NCBI GenBank assembly: GCA_051025295.1
Contig: JBMGJV010000024.1
DNA: 64,000 bases
From: KBS-83 sp051025295
GTDB lineage: Bacteria; Acidobacteriota; Terriglobia; Terriglobales; Acidobacteriaceae
Direction: 5' to 3' (one strand)
Below are positions 33,972 through 43,038 of this stretch, piece by piece; within the stretch, counting starts at the first letter, position 1; each line of letters opens with the position of its first letter. The position numbers were made by a program, and so were the translations under genes. The notes under the pieces are model-generated. The model saw only the letters and a program-made list of their open reading frames with translations. It was not told where the DNA came from and did not search any database.

Positions 33972-35000
33972 CTAGCGGGTGACCAGGACGGCTTCGGGAG
34001 CGGTGGCGTTCTGGTCGACTTTGTCGTGCCAACTGTGGGCCTTCTCGAGCGCCTTGTTGACGTTCTCGATGTTTTCGACGCCCTGGGTGTTGAGCCACTG
34101 TTCGAAGGCTTTGGCACCCTGGGTGGCGTAGACCTTGATGCCGTCCTTCCAGGTGGCGCGGCCGCAGAGGACGCCGTTGAAGGTGGTGCCGGATTCGGCG
34201 GCCAACTCGAGCGTCTCGATGAACACGGCGTTCGACACACCAGCCGAGAGATAGATGAACGGCTTGTGCGTGGCCGAGGCGGCGTCGCGGAAGTGCTGCA
34301 GGGCCTCTGCGCGCGTGTAGGCCTGCTCACCCTTGAATGCCTTGGTGCCGGCGACGAACTCCATCTGGACGGGGACTTCGACCTTGAGCACGTCGACGCC
34401 GTACTTCTCCTTGCCGAACTCGGCCATGGAGCCGGAGACGATGGAGGGCTTGGCCTTGGCGTAGGCGACGGACTTCTCGTCACCGCCGGTGTGGTCATAG
34501 CCGACGAACTCGAGGAAGTAGGGGATGTCGTGCGCGCGGCACTCATCACCGATGCGCTCGATGAAGGCGTGCTTGCGGTCGTTGATGTCCGACGTCTCCA
34601 TCGGCGTGTAGTAGAGCAGGACCTTGATGCAGTCGGCGCCTGCTTCCTTGAGGCGGCGGACGGACCAGTGGTCGAGCAGGTCGGGCAGGCGGCCGGGGGT
34701 GGCGGCGTCGTAGCCGGTCTTCTCATAGGCGAGCAGCAGGCCGGCGTCGTTGCGGTGCCTGGAGGCGGGCAGGCCGAACTCGGGGTCGAGCAGGATGGCG
34801 GTGGAGTGGCGGGTGAGCACCGAGGTGACGAGGGTCTTGAACTCCTCAAGCGCGTCGGGGGGCACGGTGCCGGTGCCGGCTTCCTTGGCGAGCGATTTCT
34901 GCAGGGAACCGCGCTGGTCCATGGCGGCGGCGGCGATCACGCCGCGCTCGTTGGAAACCGCCTTGAGACCGGCCAGTTTGCCGGGTGTGAGCTTGATCAT
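33972..35000 (-). CDS. lacD: Tagatose-1,6-bisphosphate aldolase (LacD-like, class I)
   Basis: The 342-residue protein has the LacD pattern: AAAMDQRGSLQ, LLDPEFGLPAS, GADCIKVLLYYTP, FLEFVGYD and VDVLKVEVP, where the Lys in LKVEVP forms the Schiff base. It splits tagatose 1,6-bisphosphate (and related ketose bisphosphates, including fructose isomers in some members). It stands alone here; the Leloir genes are 24 kb away, so a link to galactose use is not shown. Gene name follows the family. Confidence 0.85.
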   Translation of the reverse strand: MIKLTPGKLAGLKAVSNERGVIAAAAMDQRGSLQKSLAKEAGTGTVPPDALEEFKTLVTSVLTRHSTAILLDPEFGLPASRHRNDAGLLLAYEKTGYDAATPGRLPDLLDHWSVRRLKEAGADCIKVLLYYTPMETSDINDRKHAFIERIGDECRAHDIPYFLEFVGYDHTGGDEKSVAYAKAKPSIVSGSMAEFGKEKYGVDVLKVEVPVQMEFVAGTKAFKGEQAYTRAEALQHFRDAASATHKPFIYLSAGVSNAVFIETLELAAESGTTFNGVLCGRATWKDGIKVYATQGAKAFEQWLNTQGVENIENVNKALEKAHSWHDKVDQNATAPEAVLVTR

Positions 35001-35212
35001 GGTGCGTCTCCTGAAGACAGGGTGGAGTGGATGATGAGGTGGGTGATCCTGTCGCGTTCAGCCGCACCCATTCTACCGCCCGACCTGGCGTGAGGAGGGT
35101 GCGTGTCACAGCTTCACCACGCGACTGTCACGTGGGAGCAATGTTGGCGGCATAGATATGGGAACGTTCTTTATTTCAGCGCATCACTTTCGCGCATCGA
35201 GGTTTTGCCCCC

Positions 35213-37273
35213 ATGGCGACAGATCGCCGCACTTTTCTTCAGCTACTGACAGCCGGCGCCGCCGGTGCTGCTTTTCCGTCGAGCATTGCCCGGGCGCTGG
35301 CCATTCCGGCCAACAACCGCACGGGGACGATCGCGGATGTCGAGCACGTGGTCTTCATGATGCAGGAGAACCGCTCGTTCGATCACTACTTCGGCACATT
35401 GCGCGGCGTGCGTGGCTTTGGCGATCCGCGGGCGGTGACGCTGCCGTCGGGGCAGCCCGTGTGGCAGCAGCCGGACGGAGCGGGGTCGGTGTTGCCGTTC
35501 CATCCGCAGGCTCCCGACCTGGGGCTGCAGTTCCTGGAAGACCTGGCGCACGACTGGACCAGCACGCATACGGCGGTGAACGAAGGCCGCAACGATCAGT
35601 GGGTGCCGAGCAAGGGTCCGGTGACGATGGCCCACCTGACGCGCAGCGATATTCCGTATCACTTCGCGCTGGCCGATGCGTTCACGGTATGCGATGCGTA
35701 CCACTGCTCGCTGCTGGGACCGACCGACCCGAACCGCTACCACATGTGGACGGGCTGGGTGGGCAATGACGGCCAGGGCGGCGGCCCGGTGGTCGATAAC
35801 GCGGAGGCGGGCTATGACTGGTCGACCTATCCGGAGCGGCTGCAGGCGGCGGGCGTGAGCTGGAAGGTGTACCAGGACGTGGGCGCTGGGCTCGATGCAG
35901 CGCACTACTGGGGCTGGGGCGAGGACGCGTACATCGGCAACTATGGCGATAACTCGCTCTTGTACTTCCACCAGTACCAGAACGCGCCCGACGGATCGCC
36001 GCTGGCGGAGAAGGCGCGCACGGGCACGGATATCAAGGCGGGTGGCACGCTGTTCGATATCGTTGCCGCGGATGTGAAGGCGAACCGGCTGCCGCAGGTG
36101 TCATGGATTGTCGCGCCCGAGGCCTACACGGAGCATCCGAACTGGCCGGCGAATTACGGTGCCTGGTATGTGTCGCAAGTGCTGGATGCGCTGACGGCGA
36201 ATCCCGAGGTGTGGAGCAAGACGGCGTTCTTCCTGATGTACGACGAGAACGACGGCTTCTTCGATCACGTGGTGCCGGCGCTGCCGCCGATGACGCCGGC
36301 GCAGGGGCTGTCGACGGTGCCGACGACCAACGAGATTTATCCGGGGAGCGCGGACTATCCCGCCGGCCCGTATGGGTTGGGGGTGCGGGTGCCGATGGTG
36401 GTGATCTCGCCGTGGAGCAAGGGCGGCTGGGTGAACTCGCAGGTGTTCGACCACACCTCGCTGATCCGCTTCCTGGAGGCGCGGTTCGGGATCACGGAGC
36501 CGAACATCACACCCTGGCGGCGGGCGGTCACGGGCGACCTGACGTCGGCATTCGACTTCCGCACGCCCAACGCGAGCGTGACGCCGCTGCCGAGCACGGC
36601 CGCGTATCTGCCACCGGACCAGACACGGCATCCGGATTACAAGCCGGCGCCACCGGCGGAGCAGTCGATGCCAGAGCAGGAGAAGGGGACCCGGCCGGCA
36701 CGCGCGGTGCCCTATGAACTGCACGCCTCGGCTGAGGTATCGGCCGGCGCGGTGACGCTGACCTTCCGCAACAGCGGCGCGTCGACCGCGGTGTTCCAGG
36801 TGCGGTCGAGCCATGTGGCCGACGTGCCGCGCAGCTACACGGTGAGTCCGCATCACGAGCTGAGCGATACATGGCTGGTGGGCGCGGCTGGGCTGAGCGG
36901 GTATGGCCTCTCCGTGTACGGACCGAACGGCTTCTTCCGCTCGTTCGCGGGAAGCCTTGCGGAGCCGGCTGGAGCGCAGGTGGAGGTGGTGAGCCGCTAT
37001 CACCGTGGGGACGCGGGCGTGACACTCGAGCTGCGCAATACGGGGCATGCGGCGTCCGAGGTGACGATCCGCGATGCGTATCGCCGCGAAACGGAGACAC
37101 TGCACCTCCGGCGCGACCAGACGGTGGTTCGTCGCTTCGATGTCGACGGAAGCCACGGCTGGTATGACCTGCTGGTCGAAGTGGAGGCCGATGCCAAGTA
37201 CCGGCGGCAGCTGGCCGGTCACGTGGAGACGGGTCGGGATAGTGTGACCGATCCGGCGATCGCGGCAAGCTAG
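35213..37273 (+). CDS. Phosphocholine-specific phospholipase C, Tat-exported
   Basis: The 686-residue protein has an N-terminal twin-arginine signal (DRRTFLQLLTAG) and matches bacterial phospholipase C of the PlcH/PlcN type: VEHVVFMMQENRSFDHYFGTL near residue 43, LADAFTVCDAYHCSLLGPTDPNRYH, FLMYDENDGFFDHV around 340 and VPMVVISPWSKGGWV. The C-terminal third has the two repeated beta domains (DUF756-like) of this family. The product would cleave phosphatidylcholine or sphingolipids outside the cell. ATG 35213. Confidence 0.92.
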   Translation: MATDRRTFLQLLTAGAAGAAFPSSIARALAIPANNRTGTIADVEHVVFMMQENRSFDHYFGTLRGVRGFGDPRAVTLPSGQPVWQQPDGAGSVLPFHPQAPDLGLQFLEDLAHDWTSTHTAVNEGRNDQWVPSKGPVTMAHLTRSDIPYHFALADAFTVCDAYHCSLLGPTDPNRYHMWTGWVGNDGQGGGPVVDNAEAGYDWSTYPERLQAAGVSWKVYQDVGAGLDAAHYWGWGEDAYIGNYGDNSLLYFHQYQNAPDGSPLAEKARTGTDIKAGGTLFDIVAADVKANRLPQVSWIVAPEAYTEHPNWPANYGAWYVSQVLDALTANPEVWSKTAFFLMYDENDGFFDHVVPALPPMTPAQGLSTVPTTNEIYPGSADYPAGPYGLGVRVPMVVISPWSKGGWVNSQVFDHTSLIRFLEARFGITEPNITPWRRAVTGDLTSAFDFRTPNASVTPLPSTAAYLPPDQTRHPDYKPAPPAEQSMPEQEKGTRPARAVPYELHASAEVSAGAVTLTFRNSGASTAVFQVRSSHVADVPRSYTVSPHHELSDTWLVGAAGLSGYGLSVYGPNGFFRSFAGSLAEPAGAQVEVVSRYHRGDAGVTLELRNTGHAASEVTIRDAYRRETETLHLRRDQTVVRRFDVDGSHGWYDLLVEVEADAKYRRQLAGHVETGRDSVTDPAIAAS

Positions 37274-37295
37274 GCGCAGCGGAGACGCAGACAGC

Positions 37296-37366
37296 GACCG
37301 GTCGAGGACGGGCGCGCCCTGCCAGGGAAACCTGATGGGGCAGCCCGGACTCGGCCGGTCGTTTTA
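37296..37366 (+). terminator. Long structured terminator after the phospholipase gene
   Basis: Outer arms GACCGGTCGAG (37296-37306) and CTCGGCCGGTC (37350-37360) pair over 11 bases with one G-U, followed by GTTTTAT. The 43-base interior can fold further: CTGCC/GGCAG with an inner AGG-GAAA-CCT hairpin. It ends the + strand gene 17 bases before the convergent DUF4230 stop. More elaborate than a plain terminator. Confidence 0.6.
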
Positions 37367-37382
37367 TCTGTGTCCGTGCGGC

Positions 37383-38045
37383 TTAGCGGAAGTTGACCTG
37401 TTGGAAGCCGAAGGAGCGGAGCAGCGTGGTGAGGGTGGTGCGCGCATTGGCGGAGGCGGTATTGAGGATATTGCTGTCGAGGGCGGACTGGCGCAGCTCG
37501 GCCTCGGCCTTTTCACGGACCTCGGATTCGAGGTTGGGGTCGGCGGGCACCAGCAGGCCGGTGGTGCGGGAGACGACGCGGGTGTGTGCGCTGTCGAGCG
37601 AGACGGAGAGCAACTCGGCCGGGGGCAGGGTGACGGTGATGGAGCGGCCCTCGATGTCGACGTCCGAGGCGTTGAGGCGGCTGAGATCGAGGCCGGCGAC
37701 GGCCTGGCCGTGCACGACGAGCAGCAGCTTGTCGCCGCTGAGAATGTCAGGGAGGAAGTCGCTTGAGCGGTCGCCCTCGACGATCTTGTCCATGGTGTAG
37801 ACGACCGACTCAAGGCGCGACAGGTGCTGGATGCTGGCGATGACGGTGGGCTGCGAGACATTGATGATGTCGCGCCGGCCGAGGAAGGCCTCGGTGAGCT
37901 GCGTGCGCATGGCGCCGCCGACATGGTGGAGCAGGGTGGGCAGCAACAGCAAAGCGAGCAGCAGGCCCGCGACAATGCCCAGCAGGACGGCAGGCAGAAC
38001 ACCGCGAGAGGTAGCGCGAGATGTGGGCTCGGTGATGACTGTCAT
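37383..38045 (-). CDS. DUF4230 membrane-anchored protein
   Basis: The 220-residue protein, start ATG 38045. A single N-terminal membrane anchor (VLPAVLLGIVAGLLLALLLLP) precedes a DUF4230 domain: VSQPTVIASIQHLSRLESVVYTMDKI, then LLLVVHGQAVAGLDLSRLNASDVDIEGRSITVTLPPAELLSVSLD. DUF4230 proteins are periplasmic or surface-exposed and of unknown function. Convergent with the phospholipase gene. Confidence 0.85.
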   Translation of the reverse strand: MTVITEPTSRATSRGVLPAVLLGIVAGLLLALLLLPTLLHHVGGAMRTQLTEAFLGRRDIINVSQPTVIASIQHLSRLESVVYTMDKIVEGDRSSDFLPDILSGDKLLLVVHGQAVAGLDLSRLNASDVDIEGRSITVTLPPAELLSVSLDSAHTRVVSRTTGLLVPADPNLESEVREKAEAELRQSALDSNILNTASANARTTLTTLLRSFGFQQVNFR

Positions 38046-38253
38046 AGGCGTGGGCGCACGGCCTTGGCTCCGGGTGTCGAGCGTCGCATCGGGTTGCAGC
38101 CCTGGTTTGAGACGGCCGCGGGTTCGGATGCGAGCTGCAGAGCAGGCCGGGTCAGGAGGCGCACTCCAGTGGCATAGATGCGAATTCTGGCCGGGGTGAA
38201 CCCCAGGGGGATTTGGACGCCTGAGGTTCGCAGCAGGAGCGCGCGATGGTCTG

Positions 38254-39906
38254 TTACTCGACGAGGGTGGCCAGGGTGTCGGGCTGGGGTTGCGCGTCCG
38301 TCGTTGTTTGCTGGCGGTTCTTGTAGCTGGCCGCGACGAAGGAGCGGAAGAGCGGATGCGGCTCGAGCGGCTTGGACTTGAACTCGGGGTGGAACTGGCA
38401 GCCGAGGAAGAAGGGGTGGCTGGGCAGCTCGACGATCTCGACGTAGGTGGAGTCGGGCGTGGTGCCGGTGATGCGGAGGCCAGCACCGGTGAGCAGCGGC
38501 TCGTACTCGCGGTTGAACTCGTAACGGTGGCGGTGGCGTTCTGAGATCTCGGTGCGGCCGTAGGCTTCGGCGGCCTTTGAGCCGGGCTCGAGCAGGCACG
38601 TCCACGCGCCGAGGCGCATGGTGCCGCCCATCTCTTCGACGCCGGTGAGCTCGCGGAGCTTGTAGATGACGCGGTGGGGGGTGGCGGGGTCGAACTCGCT
38701 CGAATTGGCGCCGTGCAGCTTGCAGACGTTGCGCGCGAACTCGATGGTGGCCGTCTGCATGCCGAGGCAGATGCCGAAGTAGGGCGTGCCGGACTCGCGC
38801 GCGTAACGGATGGCGTTGAGCATGCCTTCGATGCCGCGCTTGCCGAAGCCGCCGGGGACGAGGATGCCGTCGAAGTCCTTGAGCTGTGAGGCGTAGTCCT
38901 CGGTTTCGAGGCCTTCGGCTTCGAGCCAGCTCACCCGCAGCTTCAAGTTCTGCGCAAGCGCGCCGTGAACCAGCGCTTCCTTCACGGATTTGTAACTGTC
39001 TTCGTACTCGACGTACTTGCCGACTATGCCGATGTGGACTTCGTCCTTGGGGTGGTAGGCGTGGTCGACCACCTGCTGCCAGCGGGAGAGGTCGGCGGGG
39101 CGCGTCTCGAGGCGGAGGTACTTGAGGGCGAGCGCGTCGACGCCCTCGTGGGCGAAGTTGAGCGGAACCTCGTAGATGGATTCGACGTCGCGGGCGGCGA
39201 TGACGGCCTGGTCTTCGAGATTGCAGAAGAGCGCGATCTTGCTCTTGATGTCGCGCGAGAGGGCGCGGTCGGACCGGCAGAGCAGGATGTCGGGCTGGAT
39301 GCCGATCGAGAGCATCTCCTTCACGGAGTGCTGCGTGGGCTTGGTCTTCAGCTCCTGCGCGGCGGCGATCCAGGGCACGAGCGTGACGTGCACGAAGACG
39401 GTGTTGTCGCGGCCAAGCTCCTGGCGCATCTGGCGGATCGCTTCGAGGAAGGGCAGCGACTCGATGTCGCCGACAGTGCCGCCGATCTCGACGATGGCGA
39501 CGTCGCAGTCCGCTGCGACCTTGCGCATGGCGTTCTTGATCTCGTTGGTGACGTGCGGGATGACCTGCACCGTCTTGCCGAGGTAGTCGCCGCGGCGCTC
39601 CTTGGTGATGATCTGCTCGTAGATGCGCCCGGTGGTGAGATTGTTATCGCGGCTGAGGCGCGCATGGGTGAAGCGCTCGTAGTGGCCGAGGTCGAGGTCG
39701 GTCTCGGCGCCGTCGTCGGTGACGAAGACCTCACCGTGCTGGAACGGCGACATGGTGCCCGGGTCGACGTTGAGGTACGGGTCAAACTTCATGAGGTTGA
39801 CGCGGAGCCCGCGAGCCTCCAGCAGGCAGCCGATGGAGGCAGCGGCCAGGCCTTTGCCGAGACTGGACACAACACCGCCGGTCACAAAGATGTACTTTGC
39901 TGACAC
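38254..39906 (-). CDS. pyrG: CTP synthase
   Basis: The 550-residue protein from GTG 39906, with AGAGGTGA upstream. It makes CTP from UTP, glutamine and ATP. The N-terminal synthase half has VTGGVVSSLGKGLAAASIG (ATP loop) and FDPYLNVDPGTMSP; the C-terminal class-I glutaminase has its Cys near 380 in FGICLGMQ and the His/Glu of QFHPEF. Both catalytic halves are intact and the size fits the family. Confidence 0.97.
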   Translation of the reverse strand: MSAKYIFVTGGVVSSLGKGLAAASIGCLLEARGLRVNLMKFDPYLNVDPGTMSPFQHGEVFVTDDGAETDLDLGHYERFTHARLSRDNNLTTGRIYEQIITKERRGDYLGKTVQVIPHVTNEIKNAMRKVAADCDVAIVEIGGTVGDIESLPFLEAIRQMRQELGRDNTVFVHVTLVPWIAAAQELKTKPTQHSVKEMLSIGIQPDILLCRSDRALSRDIKSKIALFCNLEDQAVIAARDVESIYEVPLNFAHEGVDALALKYLRLETRPADLSRWQQVVDHAYHPKDEVHIGIVGKYVEYEDSYKSVKEALVHGALAQNLKLRVSWLEAEGLETEDYASQLKDFDGILVPGGFGKRGIEGMLNAIRYARESGTPYFGICLGMQTATIEFARNVCKLHGANSSEFDPATPHRVIYKLRELTGVEEMGGTMRLGAWTCLLEPGSKAAEAYGRTEISERHRHRYEFNREYEPLLTGAGLRITGTTPDSTYVEIVELPSHPFFLGCQFHPEFKSKPLEPHPLFRSFVAASYKNRQQTTTDAQPQPDTLATLVE

Positions 39907-40128
39907 TGCATCACCTCTGAATTGTGGGGTTGGATGGCGTACCGGGTGGGCACGATCAAGTATCGCAGAGCGGGTGGGATGGGGGAAGCGGTTTCTGGTC
40001 TGCTGTGTTCCACGCTGTGGAACAACGGTACAGTTCGGCCGCGTCAGGTACGAGCAGACATCCGGCTCCGTCACACGTCTAGAGTGGCAGGCGCTCTTGG
40101 CGTCTAGATTGAAGAGATCGTGAGAGAG

Positions 40129-41145
40129 ATGAGGATCGAGAGAGCTATCGGATGTCGATTGTTGCCGGGGTTGCTGGGCGCATTGCTGCTGGCGCTGCCG
40201 GGGACCGTCGCCCTGGCGCAGACGGCTGCGCCGAGGGATCCGGCGGTGATTGCGACGATTCACCGGCTGGTGCTGACGAATGGCGACTTCCAGAATGTGC
40301 GCCGGTATGTGCTGAAGGGCGACCGGGTGCGTTACATCTCGTCCGAGCGCGGAGGGGAGTGGGAGGAGCTGCCGGTGAGCCTGGTGGACTGGGCGGCGAC
40401 GCTCAAGTACGCGCACCAGCACACGGTGGCGGGGGAGCAGGAGCAGGCTGCGTCCGAGGATGCAAAGGCGGTGGATGCGGAGGCCGCGGCGGAGAAGGCC
40501 GAGATGAATGGGCGCACGCCGGAGGTGGCGCCGCACCTGCACCTTCCGGATCGCGATGGCGTGTGGGTGCTGGATTACTTCGAGAACAAGCCGGAACTGG
40601 TCACTCTGGAACAAAACAGCGGCGATGTGAATCAGCGCACCGGGCACAACGTGATGCGTGCGGCGATCAATCCACTGGCCAGCAAAAAGCAGGAGGTGCG
40701 GCTGGATGGTGAGGGATCGAAGGTGCACCTGCACCAGAACCGGCCGACCTTCTACGTCAGCCTGACGACGGCGGATAACTCCGCCGGGCCGAATGCGATG
40801 AAGGTGGACACGGGCAATGCGAACGGGCCACAGGCGATGAGCTCACCGGAGAGCCAGTACGCGATCGTGACCATCCAGCCGCGGCGTGGCTACCGCGTGG
40901 TGACGAACGTGAACCTGAGCGCGCTGGGGCAGATGACGCAGACGCAGGATGTGGTGCCGACGACCGCGACCGTTCTGCCGGGTGGGCACTGGCTGAAGCT
41001 GGAACCGAAGCAGCCGCTGGCGATCGGTCAGTATGCGCTGATGGAGCGGCTGGACCCGAGGGAGATCAACCTGTCGGTGTGGGACTTCGCGATCGAGCCG
41101 CAGTCGGGCGACAACCTGAACACGATCCTGCCGCTGCGGCCCTGA
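40129..41145 (+). CDS. Exported protein of unknown function
   Basis: A protein of about 338 residues. Signal peptide (LPGLLGALLLALPGTVALAQ), then a region starting IHRLVLTNGDFQNVRRYVLKGDRVRYIS and later LHLHLPDRDGVWVLDYFE and NPLASKKQEVRLDGEGSKVHL; the last 100 residues look like a beta-sandwich (QYAIVTIQPRRGYRVVTNVNL). No known family motif. I have seen this general type in acidobacterial genomes. Start: ATG 40129; GTG 40120 also possible. Confidence 0.68.
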   Translation: MRIERAIGCRLLPGLLGALLLALPGTVALAQTAAPRDPAVIATIHRLVLTNGDFQNVRRYVLKGDRVRYISSERGGEWEELPVSLVDWAATLKYAHQHTVAGEQEQAASEDAKAVDAEAAAEKAEMNGRTPEVAPHLHLPDRDGVWVLDYFENKPELVTLEQNSGDVNQRTGHNVMRAAINPLASKKQEVRLDGEGSKVHLHQNRPTFYVSLTTADNSAGPNAMKVDTGNANGPQAMSSPESQYAIVTIQPRRGYRVVTNVNLSALGQMTQTQDVVPTTATVLPGGHWLKLEPKQPLAIGQYALMERLDPREINLSVWDFAIEPQSGDNLNTILPLRP

Positions 41146-41205
41146 TCGGGCATCGCTCGCGTCAGGACGGAGACGGACGGGGCGAAGTGAACGGAACGAA
41201 AACGA

Positions 41206-42213
41206 TCAGCCCTGTGCGGCGATGCCGTCGCGGGTCGAGTTTTTCACCAGGTACATGCGGCGATCCGCGGCCTCGAGCATGCGGGTCGCATCCTTCGCGT
41301 CGTCCGGGTAGTTCGCCAGGCCGAGGCTCGCGGTCAGGCGTAGTTGCGCCGCGCTGAGGAAGCGGCGGGAGCGAAGGGCGACTAGCAAGCGATTCGCGGC
41401 CTTGGTGCCGGAGTGCAGAGATGTCTGCGGCAGCACGACGACGAACTCGTCACCGCCGTAGCGGAAGCAGATGTCCACGTTCCGCATAGTGTTACGAATC
41501 AGGTCGGCGGCCTCGGCCAGCACGCGGCTGCCGATCTGGTGGCCGTGCGCGTCGTTGACCTGCTTGAAGTAGTCGAGGTCAAGAAAAATGAGCGAGAGCG
41601 GCGCGTCGAAGCGCTTGGCGCGTTCGATCTCGACGGGGAGCACGGCCTTGAGGTGCCGCGCGTTGTAGAGCCCGGTCACGTCGTCGGTGATGGTGAGTTC
41701 CTGGATGCGCTCGACGGCGCGCGCGTTCTCGATCGCGATCGCGGCGTAGTCGCAGAGGATGTAGAGGAAGGTGATGGCCTCGTCCGAGAGCGACTGCGGA
41801 TTGAGGTGCGTGACCTGCAACACGCCGAGCGTGCGGTCGCGCGAGCGCAGCGGCAGGCAGATGGCGGAGTGCTCCTGGTCGCGCGCGGTCAGGGGGGCGG
41901 GTCCGCCGTCGTCGGCGACGATGAGCGGCTCACCATGGAGCGCGACCCAGCCGGAGATGCCGGCGCCGAGCGGGATGCGTATGCTGGCGAGCTCATCTGC
42001 AGAGATGCCGCGGGCAAGTGTGTAGGACAGCTCGCGCGTGCGCTCATCGACCATCAGGAGCGACCAGCTCTCCGGCTGGAAGTAGCGGTCCATCTGCTCG
42101 AGGATGCTGTGAAGCACGGTGGGGAGGTCGAGCGAGGAGGTGAGCGCTCGGGCGGCATCGTGGAAGATGCGCAGGTGCTCGTAGGCGACACTGCCCTGGA
42201 TGGAATCGGCCAT
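41206..42213 (-). CDS. GAF-GGDEF diguanylate cyclase
   Basis: The 335-residue protein from ATG 42213. Residues 15-165 are a GAF sensor domain (TSSLDLPTVLHSILEQMDRYFQPESWSLLMVD; LGAGISGWVALHGEPLIV), residues 170-335 the cyclase. GGDEF is intact at 253-257 and an RNVD at 244-247, five residues before it, is the expected RxxD inhibitory site. It should make c-di-GMP in response to a small ligand and be shut off by its product. No membrane span is seen, so it is cytoplasmic. Confidence 0.93.
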   Translation of the reverse strand: MADSIQGSVAYEHLRIFHDAARALTSSLDLPTVLHSILEQMDRYFQPESWSLLMVDERTRELSYTLARGISADELASIRIPLGAGISGWVALHGEPLIVADDGGPAPLTARDQEHSAICLPLRSRDRTLGVLQVTHLNPQSLSDEAITFLYILCDYAAIAIENARAVERIQELTITDDVTGLYNARHLKAVLPVEIERAKRFDAPLSLIFLDLDYFKQVNDAHGHQIGSRVLAEAADLIRNTMRNVDICFRYGGDEFVVVLPQTSLHSGTKAANRLLVALRSRRFLSAAQLRLTASLGLANYPDDAKDATRMLEAADRRMYLVKNSTRDGIAAQG

Positions 42214-42274
42214 GGGGGTGGTCTGATTGTGCCATGAGCGCCCGTTCCGGTGCGCGAGAGCGTGATGAGGGCGG

Positions 42275-42930
42275 CTAAGGAGCCGGGCTGCGCACGGCCC
42301 AGGCGAGGCCGTCGGGTTCGGGACCGGCATCGATTTTGCCGACGACCGCCAGCGAATGGAGATCGATCACAGTGACGTAATTGTCCGGCGTGCAGGCCAC
42401 GAACGCGCGCGCGCCACCGGGCTCGATAAGGATGCCGGCAGCGCCGTGCCCGATGGGGATCCGCTTGATCTCATGGCGCGAGGCGGCGTCGATGATGACG
42501 AGGTCCGGGCCGCCCAGGGTAGAGACGAGCACGAGCTTACCGTCGGGCGTGAACTTCAGCCGATTGGCGCTCGGCACGTTGCGCCGACGAAGGTCAACCC
42601 GTGCGGACCACGCAAGGGCCCGAGGTCGATCGAGGGCAGCGCGCGCTGGTGCACCAGATCGAGCACGGCGAGCGTGTTGTAGCTGCCGAAGCCGTAGTTC
42701 GAAGCGTAGGCCGTGGTGCCGTCTGTTGAGGCGATGACCTCGTGTGGATCATTGCCAACGGGCATCTTCGCGACGACCGCGAGGGTGGCTGGATTGACGA
42801 TGCTGAGCGTGTGGTCCTGCTTCGAGAGGACGAGCAGGGAAGCGTTGGCACGGGCGGCCGTTTGGGCGTGCAGCACAGCGCTAAGGCAGGCTGTGGCGAA
42901 CCCAAGTGCGGAGCGGACTGGGAGCTTCAT
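42275..42930 (-). pseudogene. YVTN beta-propeller (YncE-like) gene, decayed by deletion
   Basis: Reading from ATG 42930, a signal peptide (FATACLSAVLHAQ) and two propeller repeats (LSIVNPATLAVVAKMPVGNDPHEV; NTLAVLDL) run to GLTFVGA, then the frame ends after a few residues. A second frame (42275-42577) picks up mid-repeat at ANRLKFTPDGKLVLVST and continues for three more repeats to the C-terminus. Several blades (roughly 100-150 residues) expected between the halves are absent, and the join is out of frame. Intact relatives are usually 320 residues or longer. Confidence 0.82.
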
Positions 42931-43038
42931 GCGGGAGCGTGCCTCCGAGCGGAGCGTCAGGACGGAAGCATAGACGAGTTTGGGAGCGCCGGGTCTACTG
43001 CGCGAATCAGTGTTGCTTGTGGCCGGAGCCGGTAGGCG

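Noticed and set aside
33972..35000. Tagatose-bisphosphate aldolase as part of the galactose locus
   Set aside because: It is 24 kb away on the other strand with no shared operator seen; the Leloir route needs no aldolase of this kind.
37296..37366. c-di-GMP riboswitch at the phospholipase 3' end
   Set aside because: The fold has a GAAA loop but no GEMM consensus bases or tetraloop receptor, and it is 3' of the gene.
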